The notes under the pieces: model-generated | Databases searched by the model: none | Told to the model about the DNA's origin: nothing | The model's input: only the letters and a program-made list of their open reading frames with translations | NCBI RefSeq assembly: GCF_019799905.1 | Contig: NZ_JABGCI010000012.1 | Span: forward strand, 97,776-161,775 | Length of the DNA: 64,000 nt | Source: Trujillonella endophytica | Lineage (GTDB): Bacteria; Actinomycetota; Actinomycetes; Mycobacteriales; Geodermatophilaceae | Reading direction: 5' to 3' | Shown: one piece after another, positions 35,657 to 44,454 of the stretch | Layout: each line of letters opens with the position of its first letter | How positions within the stretch are numbered: position 1 is the stretch's first letter | Program-made: the position numbers and the translations under genes

Positions 35657-36277
35657 GTGTACGCCCGATCCACCACCATCCGCGGCACGACCGCGGCCAT
35701 CGACGCCGGCATCGCCTACATGCGCGCGGAGGCCATGCCCGCCATCCTGGAGATGCCCGGCTCCATCGGGATGTCCCTGCTGGTCGACCGGGACACCGGC
35801 CGGTGCATCGCCACGTCGGCCTGGCGCGACGAGGAGTCCATGCGCGCCAGCGCCGACCTCGTGCACCCCATGCGCGAACGCATGGTCGCGACCTTCGGCG
35901 GTGGGCCCGAGGTGCAGGAATGGGAGATCGCCGTCCTGCACCGCGAGCACACCATGCACGACCACGGCGCGGCCCGGCTCACCTGGGCGCAGATCCCCAG
36001 CGGGCAGATGGACCAGTTCCTCGACGCCTACCGGACCACCCTCATGCCGCGGCTCCAGACGCTGCCCAACTTCCGCAGCCTGAGCCTGCTGGCCGACCGG
36101 TCGTCGGACCGGGTGGTCGGCACCGTCACCTTCCACAGCCGGGTGGCCCTGGAGGCGGCCCGCGACCAGACCCGGATGATGCGGGAGGAGTTCACCGGCT
36201 CGGTCGGCGCACGGGTCCTGGACGTCGCCGAGATGGACGTCGCCCTCGCCCACCTGCGGGTCCCCGAGCTGGTCTGA
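35657..36277 (+). CDS. Two-domain ABM-like (dimeric alpha/beta barrel) protein
   Basis: 206 aa from GTG at 35657, with GAGAGGAG just upstream. Both halves have the beta-alpha-beta look of antibiotic-biosynthesis-monooxygenase/DABB folds: first half MSLLVDRDTGRCIATSAWRDEESMRASAD, second half LSLLADRSSDRVVGTVTFHSR (quoted in pieces). No cofactor motif is seen, and members of this fold include haem-degrading and cofactor-free oxygenases as well as non-enzymes, so the reaction is unknown. Divergent from kynA (180-base gap). A full paralogue lies at 61758-62378 and a decayed one at 28670-28930. Confidence 0.75.
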   Translation: MYARSTTIRGTTAAIDAGIAYMRAEAMPAILEMPGSIGMSLLVDRDTGRCIATSAWRDEESMRASADLVHPMRERMVATFGGGPEVQEWEIAVLHREHTMHDHGAARLTWAQIPSGQMDQFLDAYRTTLMPRLQTLPNFRSLSLLADRSSDRVVGTVTFHSRVALEAARDQTRMMREEFTGSVGARVLDVAEMDVALAHLRVPELV

Positions 36278-36282
36278 CGCCC

Positions 36283-36334
36283 GGCCGGCCGGCCGCTCCC
36301 GCCGTCCCGCACAGGACGACGGGAGCCGGCCGGC
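36283..36334 (+). terminator. GC-rich hairpin after the ABM-like gene
   Basis: The CCGGCCGCTCCCGCCGTCC arm pairs, with few mismatches, with GGACGACGGGAGCCGGCCGG across a six-base loop. It begins a few bases after the stop of the ABM-like gene and ends 15 bases before the DUF1330 start. No T tract follows, so it is a terminator-like or mRNA-stabilising structure. Confidence 0.5.
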
Positions 36335-36349
36335 ACTAGCGTTCCGCGC

Positions 36350-36712
36350 ATGGCCATCGACCCCCGCGGCGCCGACCTCAAGCGATTCCTCGCCGAGGAC
36401 CCGGGCGGCCCCGTCGTCATGCTCAACCTGCTCCGCTTCGCCGAGGGCGGCCGCGAGTCCTACGAGAAGTACTCGACGGCGATCCGGGAGACGTTCCTCC
36501 CCCGCTACGGCGGCGAGGTCGTCTACATCGGCAACGGCTCGACCCCGCTCGTCGCCGAGCCCGGCCAGGAGTGGGACGCCGTCCTGCTGGTCCACTACCC
36601 GAGCCGCGAGGCGTTCAGCAGGATGGTCGCCGACCCCGAGTACCAGCAGTTCACGCACTTCCGCACCCAGGCGCTCACCGAGGCCGTCCTCCAGCCGACC
36701 ACCGCCTGGTAG
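36350..36712 (+). CDS. DUF1330 family protein
   Basis: 120 aa from ATG at 36350. Sequence begins MAIDPRGADLKRFLAED and contains VVMLNLLRFAEGG, YGGEVVYIGNG, EWDAVLLVHYPSREAFSRMVADPEYQ, the usual DUF1330 pattern (single ferredoxin-like/DABB-type domain). Small soluble protein; no catalytic function is established for the family. It is fold-related to the preceding ABM-like protein, which may explain their clustering. Confidence 0.85.
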   Translation: MAIDPRGADLKRFLAEDPGGPVVMLNLLRFAEGGRESYEKYSTAIRETFLPRYGGEVVYIGNGSTPLVAEPGQEWDAVLLVHYPSREAFSRMVADPEYQQFTHFRTQALTEAVLQPTTAW

Positions 36713-36749
36713 CCCCCGCCAGGCCGGCGTTCGGCGCTACCGTCCGCCG

Positions 36750-38078
36750 GTGAGCTCCCCCGACGCTGGCCGGCCGCCCCGCAGCCGCCTCGCCCGCGCG
36801 GCGCGGCTGGCCGCAGTGCCCGCCGCCCACGCCGGGCGGACGGCGATCGGCCTCGGCAAGCGGATCGGCGGCCGCCCCGCGGAGGCGGTGACGGCCGCGG
36901 TCCAGCAGCGCACCGCCGAGCAACTGTTCGCCACGCTCGGCGAGCTCAAGGGCGGCGCCATGAAGGTCGGCCAGGCGATGTCCGCGATGGAGTCCGCCCT
37001 GCCCGACCAGCTGGTCGGGCCCTACCGCGAGGCGCTGGTGAAGCTCCAGGAGGCCGCGCCCGCGATGCCGGCGGGCCTGGTGCACCAGCAGCTCGAGCGG
37101 GCGCTCGGCACGGACTGGCGGCGGGAGCTCCGCGACTTCGACGACCGCCCGGTCGCCGCGGCCAGCGTCGGACAGGTCCACCGGGCCCTCCGGGCCGACG
37201 GCACGCCGGTCGCCGTCAAGGTCCAGTACCCGGGCGCCGGGGACGCGCTCGTCGCCGACCTCGGCATGCTGCAGAGGCTCGCGCCGGTCATCGGGGCCGC
37301 CGCCCCGGGCCTCGACGCCCGGGAACTGCTGTCCGAACTCCGCACCCGCCTGGTCGAGGAGGTGGACTACGCCGCCGAGGCGGCGGCGCAGACCGCCTTC
37401 GCCGACGCCTACCGCGACGATCCCGACATCGCCGTCCCCGAGGTCGTCGCGGCCGCGGACGGCGTGCTCGTCACCCGCTGGCTGGACGGGAGGCCGCTGT
37501 CCCGGGTCATCGCCGACGGCGCGCAGGACGACCGCGACCGCGCCGGCACGCTGCTGGTGCGGCTGCTCGCGTCGGCTCCTGTGCGCGCCGGCCGGCTGCA
37601 CGGCGACCCGCACCCCGGCAACTTCCGGCTGCTCCCCGACGGGCGCCTCGGCGTCCTCGACTTCGGCGCCAGCGAGCCCCTGCCGGACGGCTGGCCGGCC
37701 CGGCTCGGCCCGTTGCTCGCCGCCGGCCGGGACGGCGACGCGGCGGCCCTGCACCGCATCGCCGACGACGCCGGCCTGCTGCAGCCCGGCACGGTGAGCC
37801 CGGCCGCGCTGCACGAGCTGCTCGACCCCTACTTCGAGCCGCTGCGCAGCGCGGCCCACCGGTTCTCCCGCCGCTGGTTGCAGGAGCAGACCCGGCGGGC
37901 CTCCGATCCGTTCGGCGCCGCGTCCCGCACCCAGCGCCGGCTGTCGATCCCGCCGCGGCACCTGCTGCTGCAGCGCGTCGCCATGGGAACGGTCGGCGTC
38001 CTGTGCTCGCTGGGCGCGACCGTCGCCGTCGACGCGGAGGTCGCACGCTGGCTGCCCGGCTACCCGGCCCGGCCCTGA
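36750..38078 (+). CDS. ABC1/AarF/UbiB-family atypical kinase
   Basis: 442 aa from GTG at 36750. The ABC1-specific motif KVGQAMS (KxGQ) is at about residue 71, replacing the usual glycine-rich loop; VAVKVQYPG carries the conserved lysine (about 155); LHGDPHPGNFRLL and VLDFGAS are the catalytic and metal loops (about 285-310). C-terminal hydrophobic segment near 410-430 may associate with the membrane. Relatives help quinone or lipid biosynthesis through an ATPase activity; actinobacterial members often have unknown targets. Starts 37 bases after the DUF1330 stop, same strand, so possibly one transcript. Confidence 0.9.
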   Translation: MSSPDAGRPPRSRLARAARLAAVPAAHAGRTAIGLGKRIGGRPAEAVTAAVQQRTAEQLFATLGELKGGAMKVGQAMSAMESALPDQLVGPYREALVKLQEAAPAMPAGLVHQQLERALGTDWRRELRDFDDRPVAAASVGQVHRALRADGTPVAVKVQYPGAGDALVADLGMLQRLAPVIGAAAPGLDARELLSELRTRLVEEVDYAAEAAAQTAFADAYRDDPDIAVPEVVAAADGVLVTRWLDGRPLSRVIADGAQDDRDRAGTLLVRLLASAPVRAGRLHGDPHPGNFRLLPDGRLGVLDFGASEPLPDGWPARLGPLLAAGRDGDAAALHRIADDAGLLQPGTVSPAALHELLDPYFEPLRSAAHRFSRRWLQEQTRRASDPFGAASRTQRRLSIPPRHLLLQRVAMGTVGVLCSLGATVAVDAEVARWLPGYPARP

Positions 38079-38124
38079 CGCGGAGCCGCACCTCGGGGCC
38101 GCCCGGACGACGGCGCGGCGTCGC

Positions 38125-39162
38125 TCAACGGCGCCGCTGTGACGCGTCGGCGAGCCACGGCGGCGCGTAGCCGGCGTCGTCAGGCCGGACGTTCGTCCCC
38201 GGCGGGACGATCGCGTCGATCGCGTCGAGCACCTCGTCGGAGAGCACGAGTTCGGCCGCGGGCAGCTGGCCGGTCAGCTGGTCCATCGTGCGCGGGCCGA
38301 TGATCGCCGACGTCACCCCGGGGTGCCGGATCGTGAAGGCGATGGCCATCTCCACCAGGGACATGCCGTTGTCCTCGGCGAGACGGGCCAGGGCGTCGGC
38401 GGCTTCGAGCTTGCGCTGGTTGACCGGGTCGGCGAGGTCGTAGCGGCTCGCCATGGCCCCGCCGAAGGCCTTCGGCCGGTCGGCGTCGGGGGCCTCGGCG
38501 TCCTTGCGCCACTTCCCGGACAGCCAGCCGGCGGCCAGGGGACTCCACACCAGGGTGCCCATGCCGTACTGCTGGCAGACCGGCAGCACCTCGGTCTCGA
38601 TGCCGCGGACCAGGATCGAGTACGGCGGCTGCTCGGTGACGAACCGGCCGGTGTGCCACCTCTCGGCGGCCCACTGCGCCTGCACGATCTGCGACGGCAG
38701 GAACGTCGACGAGCCGAAGTACAGGATCTTGCCGGCCCGCTGGAGGTCGGTCAGCGCGCCGAGGGTCTCCTCGACGTCGGTCTCCGTCGACGGGCGGTGG
38801 ATCTGATGGAGGTCGATGTGGTCGGTGCCCAGCCGGCGCAGGCTGTCCTCCACCGCCCGCACCAGCCAGCGGCGGCTGCTCCCCCGGTGATTGGGGTCCT
38901 TGCCCATCGGGCTGAACGCCTTGGTCGCGAGGACGACGTCGTCCCGGCGACCGCCGGCCAGCGCCTTGCCGACGATCTCCTCGGACTCGCCGGCCGAGTA
39001 CACGTCCGCGGTGTCGACGAAGTTGATCCCGGCATCGAGCGCGGCGTGGATGATCCGGATCGAGTCGTCGTGGTCCTTGTTCCCCCACTCGCCGAACATC
39101 ATCGCGCCGAGGCAGAGCGGGCTGACCTTGACGCCGGTACGACCGAGCGTGCGCATCTCCAT
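38125..39162 (-). CDS. Aldo/keto reductase
   Basis: 345 aa from ATG at 39162 (MEMRTLGRTG); the 45 upstream in-frame codons overlap the broken NmrA-like gene. Family signatures: VDTADVYSAGESE (catalytic Asp/Tyr), VLATKAF with the catalytic Lys, DLHQIHRP with His, and the NADPH-binding IIGPRT near residue 300. NADPH-dependent carbonyl reductase of the tas/YghZ-like group; substrate unknown. Stop is 46 bases from the UbiB-like stop (convergent). Confidence 0.93.
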   Translation of the reverse strand: MEMRTLGRTGVKVSPLCLGAMMFGEWGNKDHDDSIRIIHAALDAGINFVDTADVYSAGESEEIVGKALAGGRRDDVVLATKAFSPMGKDPNHRGSSRRWLVRAVEDSLRRLGTDHIDLHQIHRPSTETDVEETLGALTDLQRAGKILYFGSSTFLPSQIVQAQWAAERWHTGRFVTEQPPYSILVRGIETEVLPVCQQYGMGTLVWSPLAAGWLSGKWRKDAEAPDADRPKAFGGAMASRYDLADPVNQRKLEAADALARLAEDNGMSLVEMAIAFTIRHPGVTSAIIGPRTMDQLTGQLPAAELVLSDEVLDAIDAIVPPGTNVRPDDAGYAPPWLADASQRRR

Positions 39163-39179
39163 GACCCCGACGCTGCCCG

Positions 39180-39667
39180 CCGGCACGCCGGGGGGCAACC
39201 GCACTGGTCCGTGGGCCGGGCGGCGAAGTCGGCGCGGTGGTCCTCGGCCCACTGGGCACCGCGAACCCTCCCCCGCGCACGAACGTCCAGCCGACACCCG
39301 ATGCCTGGACGAGCCGCTCGACGTCGGCCCAGACGCCCTCGACCACGCCGTCCTCGTCCCGCTGCAGCCGGGCGGCAGACAGGTGGACGACGTGCGAGAC
39401 GTGGCGGGCGAGCGCGGTCACCACCTCGGCCGCACCCTCCGCCGAGAAGCCGGGCCACAGCAGGAACGCGGCGTCCGCGCCCTCCGCGGCCCGGGCCACG
39501 GTCTCCGGCGACCCGAGGTCGCCCTGGCGGACGTCGACCGCAGCCGGCAGCCCGGCGGTCCGGGGGCTGCGCACGAGCGCGCGGACGTCGACGCCGCGCT
39601 CGAGGAGCCCGTCGACGACGTGCCGTCCCGTGCGGCCGGTGGCGCCGGTGACCAGGACCGTCGTCAT
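39180..39667 (-). pseudogene. Truncated, frameshifted NmrA-like NAD(P)-binding oxidoreductase
   Basis: From ATG at 39667 the first 130 codons are a clean Rossmann start: TTVLVTGATGRTGRHVV (GxxGxxG), VRALVRSP, VRQGDLGSPE, DAAFLLWPG, VVHLSA, GWTFVRGGGF. After GGGFA the expected sequence (QWAEDHRADFAARP) is found in the next reading frame, so there is a frameshift near 39260, and the normal C-terminal half (about 130 residues) is missing because the aldo/keto reductase gene begins immediately. In the uninterrupted frame it would run into the reductase gene out of phase. Likely non-functional. Confidence 0.75.
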
Positions 39668-39801
39668 CGCCGGCCTCCCGTGGAACCGAGCACCTCGGGC
39701 CCTCCGAACGCCGTTGCTCGTACGACGCGCACTGCGCCTCCCTCTCGCCTCCGCGGTTCCATCGGTCGACGCCGACGCTAGGAGCTCACGTGGACTCGAG
39801 G

Positions 39802-40386
39802 TCAAGCGTGCAGGGTGGGCCGGTAGACCAGCTCCTGGATGCGACCGTCGAGCGTGTGGCTCTCGAGCAGCTCGAGGTCGAAGTCCGCCGCACCCGCGAG
39901 GATCGGATCCGCACCGGTCTCCCCGGTGATCACCGGGAAGACCGACACCTGCACGCGGTCGACCAGGCCGGCGGCCATCAGCGACCAGTTCATCGACAGG
40001 CTGCCGTGCGAGCGCAGCGGCACCGCGGACTCCTCCTTGAGCCGGGCCACCACCTCGACGGCGTCGCCGCTGACGAGGGTGGCGTCCGGCCAGTCGAGAG
40101 GGCCGTGCAGCGACGTCGACACCACCGTCGTCGGCATGTGGGTCATCCGGGAGTTCACCGGGTCATCGGCCTCGGACACCTCCGCGGCCGTGCCCATGAA
40201 CCCCACGAACTCCCGGAACGTGTTCGCCCCGAGGACCAGCCGCTGCTCCTCCGAGTACTGGGCGAGGCGCCGGGCGAGGAACTCGGGCCCCTGCTTGCCC
40301 CAGTAGCCACCCCAGTTCCCGTCCTCGCCGTACGAGCCGAAGCCGTCGAGGCTGCAGAAGACATCCCAGGTGTACGTCGCGGTCAT
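39802..40386 (-). CDS. Dihydrofolate-reductase-family (RibD C-terminal-like) protein
   Basis: 194 aa from ATG at 40386. Pattern of the DHFR/RibD family: TYTWDVFCSLDGF at the start, RLVLGANTFREF, PTTVVSTSLHGPLDWPDATLVSGD, RSHGSLSMNWSLMAAGLVDRVQVSVFPVITG (quoted in pieces), ending ESHTLDGRIQELVY. Probably an NADPH-dependent reductase of unknown substrate; not housekeeping folA. Soluble. Confidence 0.87.
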   Translation of the reverse strand: MTATYTWDVFCSLDGFGSYGEDGNWGGYWGKQGPEFLARRLAQYSEEQRLVLGANTFREFVGFMGTAAEVSEADDPVNSRMTHMPTTVVSTSLHGPLDWPDATLVSGDAVEVVARLKEESAVPLRSHGSLSMNWSLMAAGLVDRVQVSVFPVITGETGADPILAGAADFDLELLESHTLDGRIQELVYRPTLHA

Positions 40387-40464
40387 GGTGCTCGCCTCCG
40401 GTGCGGTGGTCGGTCCCTGCAGACCAGACCGGCACCTCCGGCGAAGCTCATCGGACGTCGGACC

Positions 40465-41325
40465 TCAGACCGCGTCGACCTCCACGCGGCCGTGGCGCAG
40501 CACCGTCTGCCCGCCCGACTCGGCCTCGAAGGCGTACGCGTGCCGGCCGCCGTCCACCGGGCCGGCGTCGTACACCGACACCGTGACCTCGTCGCCGGGG
40601 AACGCGTACCGGGCGAAGCGCACGGCGATCCGCCGGATCCGGTCGGGCTCTCCGCCGGCAGCGAGCGCCACCAGCGCCCGGCCGGCGATGCCGAGCGTGC
40701 ACAGGCCCTGGAGGAACTTCCCGCGGTCCCCGGTCATGGGCCGGGCCGCCCGGTCGTCGACGTGGATGACCGCCCGGTCCCCCGAGGCGCCCGCGTAGCG
40801 GAAGGTCTGGTCCGCCGTCGTCGCCAGCACCATCGTCCCGACCCGCCGCGCCCGCGCCTCCTCCGGGAACGTGTGGTCGGCCATCTCGCGGCCCTGGTCC
40901 CCGCCGGTCACCTCGCCCAGGTAGATCACCGACCAGAAGTGCTCGTAGACCAGGTCCCCGGCCTCGTCCACGCTCGCGACGCGGTTGAACAGGTTGAGCC
41001 CTCCGCGGTTGGTGACGGCAGAACTGACCTCGCCGGTCGTCCGCAGCACGGTGCCGGGCTCCAGCGGACGGTGGATGTACAGGTCGGTCTCGCCGTGCCC
41101 GGCGCCCCGGCCGCCCGCGAGCGCCTCGTGGCCCGGCGGCAGCACCGAGGCCAGGAACGGCTGCAGCCCCGGCACCACCGCGTACGTGGGCGGGACGGCG
41201 CGGCCGTCCTGGTACAGCGGGTTGTCGTCGTTGACGGCCAGCGCGAAGGCCGCGATCTCCCCCGGGTCGCTGGAGCTCTCCACCGCCTGGGTGACCTGTC
41301 CGAACGGGATCTTCGTGGTGTCCAT
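40465..41325 (-). CDS. MaoC-like enoyl-CoA/acyl-CoA hydratase (double hotdog)
   Basis: 286 aa from ATG at 41325, with AGGAAG six bases upstream. N-terminal hotdog includes ALAVNDDNPLYQDGRAVPPTYAVV; C-terminal hotdog has the hydratase-2 motif SGDRAVIHVD (Asp and His retained) followed by LQGLCTLGIAGRAL. Acts on acyl-CoA thioesters in beta-oxidation-like pathways; such proteins usually hydrate trans-2-enoyl-CoA. It lies two genes from an acyl-CoA dehydrogenase pair on the same strand and may belong to the same catabolic set. Confidence 0.87.
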   Translation of the reverse strand: MDTTKIPFGQVTQAVESSSDPGEIAAFALAVNDDNPLYQDGRAVPPTYAVVPGLQPFLASVLPPGHEALAGGRGAGHGETDLYIHRPLEPGTVLRTTGEVSSAVTNRGGLNLFNRVASVDEAGDLVYEHFWSVIYLGEVTGGDQGREMADHTFPEEARARRVGTMVLATTADQTFRYAGASGDRAVIHVDDRAARPMTGDRGKFLQGLCTLGIAGRALVALAAGGEPDRIRRIAVRFARYAFPGDEVTVSVYDAGPVDGGRHAYAFEAESGGQTVLRHGRVEVDAV

Positions 41326-41350
41326 GACCCACTTCCTAGCGCCCGGACGC

Positions 41351-41383
41351 GAAACAACCGCCCGGGCCGAGGCCCGGGCGGCT
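41351..41383 (-). terminator. Intrinsic terminator of the four-helix membrane protein gene
   Basis: Perfect 11-bp GC stem CCGCCCGGGCC/GGCCCGGGCGG (41358-41381) with a two-base unpaired centre; on the minus strand it is followed by TTGTTT. It lies about 50 bases after the stop of the gene at 41432-41947 and just before the MaoC start. The clearest Rho-independent terminator in the window. Confidence 0.75.
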
Positions 41384-41431
41384 GCTTCAGTGCGGTGGAG
41401 CCGCCACGCTGCGGCTCCCGTCGTCAGGAGG

Positions 41432-41947
41432 TCAGTGGCCCCGGCGGGTGCCGCCGACGGCGTGCGTCTCGTTCCAGTCGTCGTCGCCCTCGGGCTCCTT
41501 GGCGAGCAGACCCGCGCCGATCGACCAGACGATGCCGCCGAGCAGCGCGATCCAGACGCCGATGGAGACGTCGAGCTCGACGTCGCTGTCCGGGATGCCG
41601 GTCGCGTTGAAGAGGTTGCTGAGCGCCAGGAGCGTCGCGGCGATGCCGGCCGCCATGGTGGCCAGGGTGAGGCCGCGGTGCTGCTTGCCGCGCGCCCGGG
41701 TGAGTGCGTAGAACAGCGCCACCACGAGGCCGATGCCCAGGTAGGCGGTGAAGGGGATGACGCCGTCGGTGTTGTACCCGGACACGGCCTCGTCCACGTC
41801 GGGGACGGTGAACCAGTCGAGGAAGACGGAGATCGTGAAGATCGCGACACCTGCGGTCGCGACGTACGCGCCCATGGGGTTCGTCCGTCGACCGTGGCCG
41901 ACCGTGTGGTCCGGTGCGTTGCCGGAGGAGAACTCAGAGGAAGCCAT
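41432..41947 (-). CDS. Small four-helix integral membrane protein
   Basis: 171 aa from ATG at 41947. Four predicted membrane helices: YVATAGVAIFTISVFLDWF (about 28-47), IPFTAYLGIGLVVALFYAL (about 64-82), LTLATMAAGIAATLLALSNLF (about 93-113, here given in part), VWIALLGGIVWSIGAGLLA (about 131-149). The N-terminus is hydrophilic with GHGRR, the C-terminus charged (EPEGDDDW). No family recognised beyond actinobacterial membrane proteins of this size. Has its own terminator. Confidence 0.82.
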   Translation of the reverse strand: MASSEFSSGNAPDHTVGHGRRTNPMGAYVATAGVAIFTISVFLDWFTVPDVDEAVSGYNTDGVIPFTAYLGIGLVVALFYALTRARGKQHRGLTLATMAAGIAATLLALSNLFNATGIPDSDVELDVSIGVWIALLGGIVWSIGAGLLAKEPEGDDDWNETHAVGGTRRGH

Positions 41948-42031
41948 GGCCGTGGACTACCCAGGGCAGGCGCAGAAACCTGTGAACTGCCTGAACGTCA
42001 CCTGAACGTGTCATGCGACGGCGGTGCCGGC

Positions 42032-43114
42032 TCAGTGGCCCAGCTGCCGCATCAGCTCCTCGCGGTGCTCGCCGGGCGACCCGAACAGCAGCTGCGAGCT
42101 CTTGGCCCGCCGGTAGTACAGGTGCGCCGGGTGCTCCCAGGTGAAGCCGATCCCGCCGTGCACCTGGATGTTGGACGCCGCCGCCGCGAAGTACGCCTCC
42201 CCGCAGAACGTCCCGGCGACCCGCGCCGCGACCGGCAGGTCCGCGGCCGAGGTGTCCACCGCGGCCAGTGCGGCGTCTGCCGCCACCCGCGCCCGCTCGA
42301 CGTCGATGAGCATGTCCGCGCACCGGTGCTTGACCGCCTGGAACGAGCCGATCGACCGGCCGAACTGGTACCGGGTCCGCGCGTACTCCACCGCCATCTC
42401 CAGCACCCGCTGCGCTCCCCCGACCTGCTCGGCCGCCAGCGCCGCCAGCGCCCGGTCCAGCAGCGCCGCCGCCACCCGACCGCCGTCCCCCGCCGAGCCC
42501 ACCAGCACGGCCGGCGTCGCGTGCAGCTCCACCCGAGCCTGCCGGCGGGTGAGGTCCAGCGTCCGCAGCGGCGTCCGCGACAGGCCGGCGGCATCCGCGG
42601 GGACGGCGAACAGCGCCGGCCCGTCGTCCGCGGCGGCGAACACCAGCACCAGGTCCGCCGTCGCGCCGTCCAGCACGCCGTCCGCGAGCCCGTCGAGCAG
42701 CCACCCCCGCGAGCCGGGCACGGCCGCGACCGTGGAGGCACCCACCGTGCCGACCGCCACCCGCAGCCGGCCCTCGGCGACCTGCGGCAGGTACTCGGCC
42801 TGCGCGGCGGCGTCGCCGGACAGCAGCAGCGCCTGGACACCGAGGACGGCGGTCGAGAAGAACGGCGCCGGCAGCAGCGACCGGCCCAGCTCCTCCAGGA
42901 CGACCCCCAGCTCGGCGAACCCCGCCCCCGCCCCGCCGAAGTCCTCCGGCACCCCCAGCCCGGTCAGCCCGAGGTCGGCCAGCCGGGCCCAGACGGCGGG
43001 GTCGGACCCCGACGGCGTCTCCGCGATCCGCCGCACCTCCGCCTCGGGCGCCGCCGACTCCAGGTAGCCGCGCACCGACGCGCGCAGGTCACCGGCCACG
43101 GTCGGCGCGCTCAC
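42032..43114 (-). CDS. Acyl-CoA dehydrogenase, small (beta-like) subunit
   Basis: 360 aa from GTG at 43114, overlapping the stop of the upstream dehydrogenase gene (GTGA). Flavoprotein dehydrogenase fold: LTGLGVPEDFGGAG, AAEQVGGAQRVLEMAVEYARTRYQFGR, IGSFQAVKHRCADM, ASNIQVHGGIGFTWEHPAHLYYRR. The FTWEHP Glu is in the position of the catalytic base in the heterotetrameric actinobacterial enzymes (FadE26/27- or ChsE4/5-like), while much of the FAD-binding middle domain is degenerate, as usual for this subunit. Oxidises an acyl-CoA, possibly with a bulky side chain. Confidence 0.9.
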   Translation of the reverse strand: MSAPTVAGDLRASVRGYLESAAPEAEVRRIAETPSGSDPAVWARLADLGLTGLGVPEDFGGAGAGFAELGVVLEELGRSLLPAPFFSTAVLGVQALLLSGDAAAQAEYLPQVAEGRLRVAVGTVGASTVAAVPGSRGWLLDGLADGVLDGATADLVLVFAAADDGPALFAVPADAAGLSRTPLRTLDLTRRQARVELHATPAVLVGSAGDGGRVAAALLDRALAALAAEQVGGAQRVLEMAVEYARTRYQFGRSIGSFQAVKHRCADMLIDVERARVAADAALAAVDTSAADLPVAARVAGTFCGEAYFAAAASNIQVHGGIGFTWEHPAHLYYRRAKSSQLLFGSPGEHREELMRQLGH

Positions 43115-44340
43115 GACCGGCCACCGCCCACCCGCAGCTCGCGGAAGGGCACGTCCCGGTCGACCGCGGGTTCGCGCGGCAGGCCCAGCACGCGCTCCCC
43201 CAGGATGTTCTTCATGATCTCCGGCGTCCCGCCGGCGATGGCGTTGCCGGGCGCGCCCAACAACGCCTGCGTCCACCGCTCGGCGTCGGCGTCGTCGGAC
43301 TCCCACGCCGCCCCGCCCGACCCGAGCACCTCCAGCCCGACCTCCGCGGCGTGCCGGGCCAGCTGCGCCCCGGCGAGCTTGGCCACCGACCCCTGCGGGC
43401 CGGGCGTGCGGCCGGCCCTGACGTCCTCGCGGATCCGGCTCGACAGCAGCTCCAGCAGCCGCTCCTCGACGAACACCGACGCCAGCGACTGCCGCAGCAC
43501 CGGGTCGGCCAGCCCGCCGCGGCGCCGCGCCAGGTCGGCCAGCGCCGCGAACTCCCCGCCGCCCAGCCGCCGGCCCAGCCCGCCGCCACCGGCGCCGATC
43601 GACACCCGCTCGTTCATCAGCGTGGTGACCGCGGCCTGCCAGCCGCGGTCGACCTCGCCGACGACGGCGTCCCCCGGCACGTGCACGTCGTCGAAGAAGA
43701 CCTCGTTGAAGCCGCTGCCGCCGGTGATCTGCCGCAGCGGGCGGATCGTCACGCCCGGCGCGCGCATGTCGACGACGAACATCGTCAGCCCCAGGTGCTT
43801 GGGGACGTCGGGGTTGGTGCGCGCCAGCAGCAGCCCGTAGTCGGAGTAGTGCGCGCCCGACGTCCACACCTTCTGCCCGGTGACCACCCAGTCGTCGCCG
43901 TCGCGCACCGCACGGGTCCGCAGCCCGGCGACGTCGGACCCCGCGCCCGGCTCGCTGAACAGCTGGCACCACACCTCGTCGCCGCGCAGCATCCGCGCCA
44001 GGTGTTCCTCGCGCTGCTCCTGCGTGCCCTTCTCGAGCAGGGTCGGCGCGCACATGCCCAGCCCGATCAGCAGCGGCATCGTGGGGACGACGTACGGCTC
44101 GGCCGCCTCGTTGAACGCGAGCTGGTGCGCCGTGGTCAGCCCCTGCCCGCCGTACTCGGCCGGCCAGGTCAGCCCCGCCAGCCGGGCGTCGAACAGCGCG
44201 GCCTGGAACCGGCGGGCGACGTCCACGGCGTCGAACGACTCGTCCTTCACCCCGCCGGTCAGCTGCACGTTCTCGGCGAACCAGGCGCGCACCCGCGCCC
44301 GGAACCCGTCGAGGGACTCGTCCGCGGACGGCTGCACCAC
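43111..44340 (-). CDS. Acyl-CoA dehydrogenase, large (alpha-like) subunit
   Basis: 409 aa from GTG at 44340, which has GAGGAG six bases upstream; a GTG at 44385 is also in frame. Signatures: LTWPAEYGGQGLT, CQLFSEPGAGSDVAGL (FAD/substrate), VVTGQKVWTSGAHYSDYG, and near the C-terminus GAPGNAIAGGTPEIMKNIL. The residue before GT in the usual (Y)EGT motif is not Glu, in line with the partner subunit carrying the base. Couples to the gene downstream; the pair likely forms an alpha2beta2 enzyme. Confidence 0.9.
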   Translation of the reverse strand: MVQPSADESLDGFRARVRAWFAENVQLTGGVKDESFDAVDVARRFQAALFDARLAGLTWPAEYGGQGLTTAHQLAFNEAAEPYVVPTMPLLIGLGMCAPTLLEKGTQEQREEHLARMLRGDEVWCQLFSEPGAGSDVAGLRTRAVRDGDDWVVTGQKVWTSGAHYSDYGLLLARTNPDVPKHLGLTMFVVDMRAPGVTIRPLRQITGGSGFNEVFFDDVHVPGDAVVGEVDRGWQAAVTTLMNERVSIGAGGGGLGRRLGGGEFAALADLARRRGGLADPVLRQSLASVFVEERLLELLSSRIREDVRAGRTPGPQGSVAKLAGAQLARHAAEVGLEVLGSGGAAWESDDADAERWTQALLGAPGNAIAGGTPEIMKNILGERVLGLPREPAVDRDVPFRELRVGGGRS

Positions 44341-44454
44341 GCTGTGCTCCTCATGCCCCGACCGCGCACCGGTGGTGCGCGTCACATCGGAGACCGCCCG
44401 GGGAAGCTACCGAGCGGGGAGCGGGGGCGTCGAGGGACCCCGGCGGGTCCTCCG

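Noticed and set aside
38180..39805. 541-codon minus-strand frame fusing an NmrA-like protein to downstream sequence
   Set aside because: After about residue 175 the frame runs through the aldo/keto reductase gene out of phase; it is a chance read-through of a broken gene, not a fusion enzyme.
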